Assembly: GCA_032718475.1 (NCBI GenBank) | Contig: JAUCBJ010005347.1 | Coordinates: 1-25,193, forward strand | Reading direction: 5' to 3' | Source: Nemertoderma westbladi | Taxonomy: Eukaryota; Xenacoelomorpha; Nemertodermatida; Nemertodermatidae | Length of the DNA stretch: 25,193 bases | Shown: positions 9,400 to 18,494 of the stretch, piece after piece | Position numbering within the stretch: position 1 is the stretch's first letter | Layout of the letters: every line of letters begins with the position of its first letter | Program-made: the position numbers and the translations under genes | The notes under the pieces: model-generated | Seen by the model: the letters and a program-made list of their open reading frames with translations, nothing else | What the model was told of the DNA's origin: nothing | Database searches by the model: none

Positions 9400-12358
9400 G
9401 TTGTTAGGCAGGCATTTAGGTCTCGACTATCGACCCCAATAAAAAGTGTACAACTGCAGCACTGCAGCAGGCTACCGGTACGGATCACCTGCAGCTACGC
9501 TACAACCACACGCACACACCATATCAATCATATCATGATCATGAACAAAACTCACACAAATTGGTAGGCCTAATTTCCAGTTCGATTTTTGTGTGGATAC
9601 TGGACTACCTGCAGTACAGCAGTACAGTACAGACAGTCTAGACTAAGAGATTACAGCCAGAGAGCGCAGATTACATCGCCACCCCACCGACAAACCGCGA
9701 TCAACCGGGAGTATTTTCCACTCCAACTGTCCGAACTCCATTAGCATTACGCACAGACAAAACTAACGGAACGACTGTAGGAGTAGGTACAGTCTGACAA
9801 TACCAGTGTCAGCCAGTACCCAGGTACCGGTGCGGTACTTGATGTAGGCGCACTATCAGTCAGGCAGTAGCAGTGTATGTCATTGTCAATTTCAATAATT
9901 TGAATTTCCCCCCAAAATATCCAGCCTGCAAGCTGGCTATAAGAAGACCGTCTATAAGACAACAAAACCGAAAAAAACTAAATCTTAATTCCGTTTCTGT
10001 GTTAGACCGAAGCGTAAATATGAACAAATATTTAACCATATCCAAATTTCCCATAAAAAGTCGACCGAGAAGTGAAATCCTGGTATTCTTCACATGGGCG
10101 ATCCTGGCATCACTATGAAGCAACCAATTTAATATAAGCATTCTCTCGATAATGGTTTGGTTAATAATACAGTATAATGGAGGTAGAGAGTGGGGGTGTC
10201 ATGTCAATATAATCGTCCAGTATCAATATAAGTCTGCCCGACAGCTGTTATGATTATAGCTGACTGATTGTTTAGTAGAATATTGGTTTGAACGAAGACA
10301 GAGTTAAAGCTGCACATATACATACTTGACATCCCAACATGTAGAACACGTTCACTTCCAAGCCAATATCAAAGTGCACGCACACACACAGACAAACAAA
10401 TAAACTGGCAGCAAGAAGCTCTAACGATCTCTAATTTATAATAAATTAAACAATAAATTATTGTTTTAGATCGACAATTTTCAATTAATTTATTGAATAT
10501 TGTTGTCTAATTTTATAAGGAAATGTACAGGCCAGACACCGTAACATAATTTTTTTCGATACTTTTTTTTCCACATGCTGGGGTTGAGCTGCGTCGATTG
10601 ATATAACTTTCATTGACGGACGAGCTATTGCTTCGGAGGAGTTCATCTCTGCCTTGCAATGTAAAAAGACCGTAAGTCGCATTTTTCCAAAATTCACTTT
10701 TTCACTTTTTCTGGGTCTAAAAAATGCGCTCTATCTAATGGTATAATCGAGAACACCGTATCTAAGTAAGTAAAATTACCCTGAAGTCAAAATATTAATG
10801 AAAAGTGAAAAATAATCACGTAGAAAAATTTCCCACCCCCAATTGCGTAGGTTTAAGTTTAAAATTAGTAATTTACGGAGATTTTAAACCAACAATCTGA
10901 AGGCAAACACTAATTTGCGTTTTACTCGAAATGACTTTTTGTGACTTGCGGTCTTTTTACATTCCACGGCAGATTAATATATTATTCGTATATCATATAA
11001 TAAACGTACAGTAGAGGTAAAAATACGATTTGTGGAATAAAATTAACGAATTGTAAGAAAACAGTTGTATTCTTTCTTATGACTCCTTGATGTTTAATTG
11101 ATAACTCCTCCCGCTCGGCAAGTTATACATATCGGGTTCATCCGGAAAAAGCAAATTTGTTTTTCGTAAATAAATATAATTGTATAAAATTATATATGTA
11201 CAGTATGTACAGGTATACCTTTTTATAAAAGTCCTCGTATCTTCGAACCCCAAATAATGCTGCAATCCGTTAGTATTGGAAATATATAAATTAAAAGGGA
11301 TGACTGGAATTATTACTACAGTTAAAAAAGTTGAAAATGAATTTATTTAAATTCCAATATGTGTTATAATAGTTGGATTGAAATTATATATATTAATATT
11401 ATATTGTATTAAGATATTAACGACTAATTCTTCGATATATACACATTGAATCTCAAATAATCCAATATATACAACAACACATTAAATATATAGGGTAATT
11501 GTTATGTTCTCATTCACTTCTGTTATTATTCATAAGTAATTTCAAAAATTCGAAGATTTTCATTACATAAAGCAAATGCATAAAATTTCCTAAGTAACGA
11601 ATATTACAGTACAAAATTATATCCCATTCAAAAAGGTTAACACATTCGATTCCTAAATTATACATAATAGTAAATTAGATATTACATTAATGTAGACCTT
11701 CCTCTATATTTGACTAATCTCTACTTGAAAAATCAATTAGTATTCTGTAGTTCAAAGCTTTGAGAAAAAAGTTAGAAACTAACTACAAAAATAAATTCGG
11801 TAGACAAACAGTAGTTCAGACTCCTGTAAGAACAACGGACAACGTGAGGTTTTATCGCGGCGCTATAAACGGCGCTTCTTTGTTATTTATAAAATATTAA
11901 CTGAACTTCCGTTCAGTTATGATGAGTTTCACTCACTTATACCTTCGCGCATTCGTAATACACACATTGTATTGTAATAAATGTAAGAATTATAATTCAT
12001 ATTATGGCCTACATAAGCCTCTCGTAATTTTACACAATAATATTGGTAATAGTGCCAATAAATCAGTAAAATTTAAGATTAAGTTTCTTATAATATAAGG
12101 TCTACTGCAGTCAATAACTCATAGTCGCACGTATTTAACACTATTTGACCGCAGAAGCAGTATTGGGAAGTATTTTTAATGAGCTTTTAATATACAGTAC
12201 AGTAATTAATGTAGGCCTATTATATAATCCAGTACATCAGGTTTGTGGGTGATTTAATTTTAAGTGTAGCCTACAGTTTACAGTAGTAGGCCTACGTACA
12301 TTGCCCACCGCCAAGTCTAAACTACAATAACAAAGATACAGTACAAGTAATATTACAG
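9400..12358. other. Long non-coding stretch
   Basis: I see no convincing gene in this segment. It holds dense short words such as TACAGTA and CAGTAC at 9590-9640, several copies of TAGGCCTA-like words, a CA-rich stretch at 10376-10390, and a candidate inverted-repeat element at 10648-10973. The open frames at 9747-10141 and 10485-10697 lack splice support or recognisable domains. From 11000 the DNA is strongly AT-rich. Confidence 0.5.
10648..10973. mobile_element. Candidate MITE with 32-bp terminal inverted repeats
   Basis: The sequence at 10648-10680 (TCTGCCTTGCAATGTAAAAA, then GACCGTAAGTC) reappears reverse-complemented at 10941-10973 with about four mismatches in the first 32 bases. The two arms enclose an AT-rich middle with no ORF, for a total of 326 bp. 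This is the build of a non-autonomous DNA transposon. No clear target-site duplication is visible (TTCATC on the left, TTAATA on the right), so it could instead be a simple inverted duplication. Confidence 0.5.
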
Positions 12359-12362
12359 AATA

Positions 12363-12368
12363 TTTATT
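12363..12368 (-). terminator. Candidate AATAAA polyadenylation signal of the kelch gene
   Basis: AATAAA on the minus strand lies about 90 bases downstream of the kelch gene stop codon, a suitable distance for a short 3' untranslated region. The surrounding DNA is AT-rich, so the hexamer could also be chance. Confidence 0.4.
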
Positions 12369-12458
12369 GAGAAATAAATAGTTGTTAGATATATTTCGTA
12401 ATATTTGATTCGACTTTCATATAATGTTGTACCGGTAGCGGTATAGTTGAAGTACCGT

Positions 12459-12788
12459 TTACTCCTGGTTGTTCGACAGGAAGGTGCAGTGACAGATGCG
12501 CTTCCGATGAACTTCAGAGGCTTTCAACCCAATGTCATCCATCACCTCCCATTTCTCTTCTTTCAGACAATAGATACGTACGACCCCTAGTGCCTCGAAA
12601 ACATAGAGTTTATCTTCCATTAGGTATGTGGCGGTGGCCGCTAGAGGCGCTGTGGGGATCTGGTGGAACCCGCAGAGTCGCGTCCATTCGCCCTCCTTTT
12701 TGTTCCAGGAGAATATCCGACTAGCGGTGACCAGGAGAACTGAAGACTTGTAACTCGTTATATCGAACTGGGTCTCAGCTTCGGGGAA
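12459..12788 (-). CDS. Terminal exon of a kelch-repeat protein
   Basis: On the minus strand an acceptor (TTTTGTTAG) opens a frame reading FPEAETQFDITSYKSS and ending FLSNNQE before TAA at 12459-12461. It encodes about 109 residues. It contains kelch-blade signatures: FSWNKKEGEWTRL, LMEDKLYVFEALG and YCLKEEKWEVMDD, each with the aromatic-x(5-6)-W spacing typical of blade strands. The exon has no internal ATG giving a long frame, so simple ORF calling misses it. It is less AT-rich than its surroundings, which supports coding. Its phase 0 start matches the phase 0 donor at 14486. Kelch proteins of this type are usually substrate adaptors of CUL3 ubiquitin ligases, but no BTB or BACK domain is in the window, so that role is inferred only. 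Confidence 0.8.
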   Translation of the reverse strand, partial: FPEAETQFDITSYKSSVLLVTASRIFSWNKKEGEWTRLCGFHQIPTAPLAATATYLMEDKLYVFEALGVVRIYCLKEEKWEVMDDIGLKASEVHRKRICHCTFLSNNQE

Positions 12789-14485
12789 CTAACAAAACAA
12801 TAAATATGTCGTGATAAAAAGAGTTAAATATAGTAGTAGTAAAATTTAGTTGATGAAAAACTGCAGCTATTGTTTATTTTGTTTGTGGAAATTTTAAAGT
12901 AGTTTTATTGTACCATAAAGTAGTTTTAGTTTTAGTGTAGTTCTGTAAATATACATATAAAAATATATCCAGTTTTATTTGATGAAAATGTGCTTTTACA
13001 TTATTGCAACGGCAATTAAAAATTATCAAAACCTTTTTATAGAATGATAATTATGTACTACTCAGCCTTAATCTTACTTAATCAGACTTAATCGAGAAAA
13101 AAAGGAGTGGGTGCCCAAAACAATTTCGCAATTTATCCGTACCATAATTTTTAAATCTATACATTATTACACTATACTATTACTATACTTTTTTGCTTAC
13201 ATTGCTATACATTATGCTTACATTACTATACTTTTTTGCTTACATTGCTATACATTATGCTTACATTACTATACTTTTTTGCTTACATTGCTATACATTA
13301 TGCTTACATTACTATACTTTTTTGCTTACATTGCTATACATTATGCCTACATTACTATACTTTTTTGCTTACATTGCTATACATTTTGCTTACATTACTA
13401 TACTTTTTTGCTTACATTGCTATACATTATGCTTACATTACTATACTTTTTTGCTTACATTACTATACTTTTTTGCTTACATTGCTATACTTTTTTGCTT
13501 ACATTGCTATACATTATGCTTACATTACTATACTTTTTTGCTTACATTGCTATACATTATGCTTACATTACTATACTTTTTTGCTTACATTGCTATACAT
13601 TATGCTTACATTACTATACTTTTTTGCTTACATTGCTATACATTATGCTTACATTACTATACTTTTTTGCTTACATTGCTATACATTATGCTTACATTAC
13701 TATACTTTTTTGCTTACATTGCTATACATTATGCTTATTACCTTGCTAATACTCCAAAAAATCTATAAAAATTTAATATGCGGATCACTTTCAATTTCAT
13801 GTTTTTTTTCGTAGCAACATGAATTTTACATAGCAATAAGGTAACTATTTGGTGTGGTTTTCCCCAAATTTGGTACAGAAATTATTCTTTAGTCCACTGA
13901 CTATCGATAGACTTTCGACCAATTTAGTTTCCAGAGCAACGGAAATTTGTCTAACCATATTTATCTTACCATTATTTGGCTAGTGCCATATACTGTACAG
14001 TAGTATGTAGTGCAGTAATGCAGTAGTGCAGTAGTGTAGATTATTTACACAACTTCGCTACTAAACAGGGGCATGTAACCTCGTCCATCGAATTTTTCGT
14101 TCTCAAAATAAGACTATTTTCTCCAAAAAATATAACCGTTATATCATACACTGTCGATTTTAAACCAAACAAATAATTAAATTACACCTAAAATCCAATA
14201 CTGCAAAGGTAATTTCATTATGTGAAAAATCGACGCTCACATAGTGGAAATCATTAAATTTCCTTGTTGTGAATTGTATAATTTATTTTTGAATCGACTA
14301 TTAGGCTGCGGTAATAACGATGTTGTCTGGCAAAGAGATAAGTAGCAGACTAGACTCATAACAAGCAAATTATTTGTAAATTATTATTTAGCCAAGACCT
14401 AGGCATATAGGCCTACATAGTTAATTCAATAGATTGTAACTTTTCAATCTCCTAATATAAGTTATAGGATTATGATTTACAGTAC
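12789..14485 (-). other. Kelch gene last intron with embedded minisatellite
   Basis: This 1697-base interval begins with GTACTG after CAG at the 14486 donor and ends with GTTAG at 12789, both phase 0. It carries the 43-bp minisatellite at 13178-13736. The rest is AT-rich with a TAG/CAG-rich stretch at 14005-14040 and no coding signal. Confidence 0.65.
13178..13736. repeat. 43-bp minisatellite in the kelch intron
   Basis: The unit is two similar halves: TTACATTGCTATACATTATG and CTTACATTACTATAC, closed by TTTTTTG. About twelve full units are present, plus half units near 13440-13500 where the T-rich half repeats without the ATTATG half. Because 43 is not a multiple of three and the unit has no stop in any forward frame, all three plus-strand frames stay open for about 190-210 codons with the same periodic peptide. 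These ORFs are artefacts. Confidence 0.95.
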
Positions 14486-14804
14486 CTGAATAGAACGATC
14501 CCATTCGCCACTAGTGACGTCGTATGTTATCACCCTTGTCTCAGATAGATTCTCTGCGTGTTTGTAGAATATCCATATAAGGTCATCACCTCCGCATATG
14601 TTAGATTCCTCAATGTCTATGTTGCTCGTTGTAACTACAGCCCATTCGTCCTTAATGATGTCATATTTAAAAATTTCGCAAATTTTTTTCTCTTTACTAA
14701 ACACTTTGCCAACAGATGCTGTAAAAAATTTAAAATTATGATACAACAGAACTGCTTGAGCTATGTGCTGTCGGATAATTTCTGGCCTGGTGGAATCATA
14801 TGCA
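14486..14804 (-). CDS. Penultimate exon of a kelch-repeat protein
   Basis: The minus-strand frame includes AQAVLLYHNFKFFTASVGKV, FKYDIIKDEWAVVTTS, DDLIWIFYKHAENL and VITYDVTSGEWDRSIQ. The YD-x(4)-EW pattern occurs twice and is the kelch blade signature; the Gly-Gly doublet is replaced by SVG and GGD. The donor CAG/GTACTG at 14486 leaves phase 0 and joins cleanly to the exon at 12788. The upstream edge is uncertain: the acceptor TTTTTCAATTCAG at 14805 looks good, but the frame is open as far as an ATG at 14842. Upstream blades and any BTB or BACK domain are not found between here and the window end, and a LINE lies directly upstream, so the 5' half is either beyond the window or lost. Confidence 0.75.
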
Positions 14805-15004
14805 CTGAATTGAAAAACCGCAGAACTGCATTCACTCATCATGAATATAGCACTAAGTTTCCTTCATATCCATTGAGGCAGCCAGCGCCTTTAACAAAAA
14901 AATCATGGAAAAAGCAATCCAGGATATGCCTAATGGGAGGACAACATCATCTACACGAAGATACTACTGCAGGTCTTATATCATCCAGAATCAAGCTCAA
15001 CTGA

Positions 15005-17132
15005 CTACTAGGTACTACTACTAGGTCGAGCGAACTCGGATAGTGGAAATGAGATCCTTCCAGGCTTCCCGATATTCCATAGTTGTCGCAATTTCGTTTC
15101 TCCCAAGTTCAGTATCCCTTTCAAGTTGATCTATATATGTTATGGCCGGTCGTCCACGACTACGCTTTCCATGAGTTGGTTGCCAGAAAAGTAGATCTGG
15201 CATGACCTCGTCTTTACTTCGCCAGCAGTGCCCACTGAATCTTAATCTGCGTTAACGGAGGGTGGTTGATACAGGTGGTATTGTACCATAAAGCTCGGCG
15301 TTTGTCATGTGTTGTCTCCAGCTGATGTTTAGGGCTGCCCTTAGTAGTCTTGTGTAGCAACCATCAATTCGTTGTTCAAGTGATTTAGTCAGTGTCCAGG
15401 TCTCACCCCCGTAAAAAAATACACTTTCCACTGTGGCGCGAAAGAACTTAGTCTTCAGGTGCCTGGAGAGATCTGAATTCCAGATGGTATCCATTTTTGA
15501 TAGAGCTACCCAAGCCTTTGCTTTCCTAACTTCTATTTCCTTTTTGCTACTCTCTATCCATGATCCAAGGTACTGGAAGTCGTCGACCTTCCTTAGTTGA
15601 TTATTATCAATGGTTGTCAAGTTTCCATCAACATTAAAAGTCATGAATTCGGTCTTGGTAGCATTTATATGCAATCCAACCACCATAGCAGCCCTCTCCA
15701 CTTTATTTAGTAGAAGCTGTGCATCTGCTAGCGTATTAGAGAGCAGGGCGATGTCATCCGCAAAGTCGGTGTCTGTGACTCTAGTTGCCGGATATCTACT
15801 ACTTCTGTGTTCTTGAAGTGTGAATCACAGATCTTCACCCTTTGTGGCCGTCCTCATTGCGTAATCCAGCACAATCACAAATAGTAATGGTGCCCCCTTG
15901 CAGTACGCCAGCCAGGATTGATAAAAACTCAGTTTCACCATCTGGTGAGAGTACCTGTGCTTCTGTGTCACAATATAACAAACCAATGCCAGTCACAATT
16001 ACTTCTGGTATTCCATAAGCACTTAGGATTTCAAGCATTTTACCTCTATGGATGGAGTCGAATGCCTTCTTGAAGTCCACAAAAGACATGACCGCGGGGA
16101 GATTCTTTGACTTAATTCCTTCAATCAGTCTCCGTTGTGCAAGTATCTAAGCTATTGTTGATCTACTTGGTCGAAATCCGTTTTGGCTCTTACGCAGTAG
16201 TTTCTCTATGTGAGACCTAATCCTATATAGAATCATTTTATTGTATATTTTGGCAGCTACCACAAGCAGACAGATCCCACGATAGTTTGTTGGTATACCG
16301 AGGTCTCCTTTCTTGGGGAGATGCTTTAGTTGACCTTTAGTCCAAATTGGTGGTGGCTTTTCCCCTTTTAACATCCGGTTGCAAACATTCAATAATGGTC
16401 TGTTTAGCACTCCTGTTTTCCATACCTCCGCTGGGATTTCATCTAATCCACTCGCTTTATTATTGGACATGCTTTTAATGCTTCTTTGGAGTTCGGCAGG
16501 TATGAAGTCCCCTGTTTCTATAGGTAGTGTCTTGTCATATATTTTCCTTGTAGGGCTTACCTCGATGTTTGGTGGCTGCCCAAGCAAGTTGCTGAAGTGA
16601 TTTTTCCACTTCCCAACACGTTCTTCAGGACTATCGGCTTTGAGGCGCCCCTTTGCACAACTTTTCCGACCAGATCTCATTTACAGTTTGCCAGGTAAGT
16701 CTTGATTGTTGCCTTATGTGAGCAGTTGTAATTGCTTCAATTTTATCCTGTATGTACTTTTCCTGGCTGATGTTGGAGGCCAATTTAAGATCGTCCTTAG
16801 CTTTCTCAACCTTGTTAAAGTTTTCGGTTGTTGGTTGTTCGGTTTTTACTTTGTAGGCTATCTTAAGATCTTCTCTCTTACAAGTAACCTCAGAGTTTTG
16901 CCATGGCACATACTGTTTTCGTTTGGGTTTCTGACGGATAAGCCTCTTAGCTGATTCCTTGTGGGCTTCTATTATATTCTGGTATATTGAATCGGTGTAC
17001 TGGTCTTCATTCATTGACTGAAGTGCTTCAAAGCGGTTTTGAACTTCTACTGTGTAAGTATCCTTTACTACATTGTCAGTTCTGAGTTTCTCCCAGTCAT
17101 AGTTGATTTGCTTGCTTGTCCTGGGTTTGCTG
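15005..17132 (-). mobile_element. Decayed non-LTR retrotransposon copy (family 2, copy D)
   Basis: About 2.1 kb of a LINE on the minus strand. The 3' end is a short run of TAG triplets, and the ORF stop codon (TAG at 15021-15023) is itself the first unit of that tail, so the 3' untranslated region is essentially absent. The coding part covers the linker before the reverse transcriptase, the whole palm and the C-terminal domain. The endonuclease is missing: the frame can be followed up to about 17117 and the element ends at a GC-rich minisatellite, consistent with 5' truncation. It differs clearly from family 1 but shares the domain order and the TAG tail, so both belong to related lineages. 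Confidence 0.85.
15021..17117 (-). pseudogene. Broken reverse transcriptase ORF of LINE copy D
   Basis: Order on the minus strand: linker (YDWEKLRTDN to QEKYIQDKIEAITT), reverse transcriptase fingers (NNKASGLDEIPAEVWK, PKKGDLGIPTNYRGI, KSQNGFRPSRST), motif A (FVDFKKAFDS, near 16080), motif B (GVLQGG, near 15900), motif C (DTDFADDIALLS, near 15750), and the C-terminal domain (YLGSWIESSKKE, FYGGETWTLTKS, RLRFSGHCW, LLFWQPTHGKR). Breaks seen: a frameshift near 16672; in-frame TAG at 16147; a frameshift near 15890 in the G-run of motif B; TGA at 15825; TAA at 15252. The catalytic residues are still recognisable but the copy is dead. Confidence 0.88.
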
Positions 17133-17141
17133 GCTCTGCGG

Positions 17142-17322
17142 CCGCGCTCTCACAGCACTGTCACCGCGCTCTAACAGCACTGCCACCGCGCTCTAACAGC
17201 ACTGCCACCGCGCTCTCACACCGCTGCCGCCGCGCTCTCACAGCACTGCCACCGCGCTCTCACAGCACTGCCACCGCGCTCTCACAGTGCTGTACCGTGG
17301 TATCACAGCACTGCCACCGCCT
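17142..17322. repeat. GC-rich 22-bp minisatellite
   Basis: About eight units of ACCGCGCTCTCACAGCACTG plus CC, with CTAACAG and CACCGCTG variants, lie directly at the 5' end of LINE copy D. The composition is far more GC-rich than the rest of the window. The open frame across it reads ALTALPPRS-type repeats and is not a gene. Confidence 0.93.
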
Positions 17323-17329
17323 CACTTAG

Positions 17330-18494
17330 AAGTGTTAACTTACTGTTAACTGGGCTGGCTGGGCTATATATTATGTACACCAAGTTCAGACGAGTGGAAA
17401 GGTACCCACTTAGGGTCGCGTCGTCGTCATCATTGTTATTATTATTATTAAGGGTTGGTACATTCACAGTGATTACCAGTGGCACACTCATTACCAGTGA
17501 CAAAATATTTATTATGGCATAGTCTCCGATAACAACTAATCAATTTGAATTTTAATGTACGGTCCTTCAAATAGCCAAATACCACACTTGGTGATAGTTG
17601 CCAAAAGCAAAAGTAATACAGGCTAGGCTACATTGAAGGATTGTGTAACTCAGGTATGATGATGACATTTAATATAATCAGCGATTCACTGGAAAATGAA
17701 AACCGAAATACAAAGTTCTAACTAAATATTAAAATAGTAGCATTTATTAATTTAGGATATGACATATTAGTATTTATTAATTTAGGATATAACAAAAATA
17801 GCATTTATTAATTTAGGATATGACAAGTTAGCATTTATTAATATAGGATATGACATATTAGCATTTATTAATTTAGGATATGACAAATTAGCATTTATTA
17901 ATTTAGGATAAGAAACCATTAGTTTTCATAATACATAAAATTTAGTTAAAAATACATACTGTATAACTCTTCATCAACTTTATACTGTACATACAATATA
18001 ATTATAACATACCTAATCATATTAGATTTATCATACAGTTCTACAGTTACCGTATCATTACTGCTATAGACCTACACTGGGCTCGTAGTCAGAATTCCGA
18101 ATGCCTAAGTACTGAAGTATCGCTATATTAATATTACAATTACTGTATTTACATCTGAATGTCATTAATCATACTTATGTGTTTCCCTTTCTATTATATT
18201 GTACCCTTATCATTAGTATTTGTTAACCTACCTATATCTGATGAAGCACCGCCAGTCGGTACGAAATATATTATAATACTGTTATAATCTCGCAACAAAT
18301 TGAATTATTATTTATACAAAGTTCTTTATGAAAAACATTGTGGTATCTTATCTTGTGGTACAGAATGTATCTTGTTATTGTCGCAGTGAGTTATGATATG
18401 ACTATTTTTAAGTTGCAATTATTTCATATTATACTGTTTTAAACACTCCCTTACAACACAGCACAATATCTTGCAAATTAAACAAAATACCATC
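17330..18494. other. AT-rich non-coding stretch upstream of the repeat-protein gene
   Basis: It contains a short TAT microsatellite near 17435-17450, the 30-bp minisatellite at 17739-17919 and a hammerhead-like motif pair at 18238-18266. The bases just before the ATG at 18495 are AT-rich with no firm TATA box. No coding region is seen. Confidence 0.5.
17739..17919. repeat. AT-rich 30-bp minisatellite
   Basis: Six units of AGCATTTATTAATTTAGGAT followed by ATGACATATT, with start points at 17739, 17769, 17800, 17830, 17860 and 17890. Units differ mostly in the last ten bases. Confidence 0.95.

Noticed and set aside
9747-10141. Overlapping short ORFs on both strands
   Set aside because: Low-complexity hydrophobic products with no recognisable motif and no consistent splice sites.
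10485-10697. Minus-strand 70-codon ORF
   Set aside because: It starts inside the left inverted arm of the candidate MITE and has no splice or domain support.
13111-13814. Three overlapping ORFs of 191-212 codons
   Set aside because: They are the three frames of the 43-bp minisatellite and lie in an intron of the opposite-strand kelch gene.
17039-17329. ORF reading repeated ALTALPPRS units
   Set aside because: It is the GC-rich 22-bp minisatellite read in one frame.
18471-18494. Upstream TTG as the start of the repeat protein
   Set aside because: TTG is a bacterial-style start. The ATG 24 bases downstream has good Kozak context.
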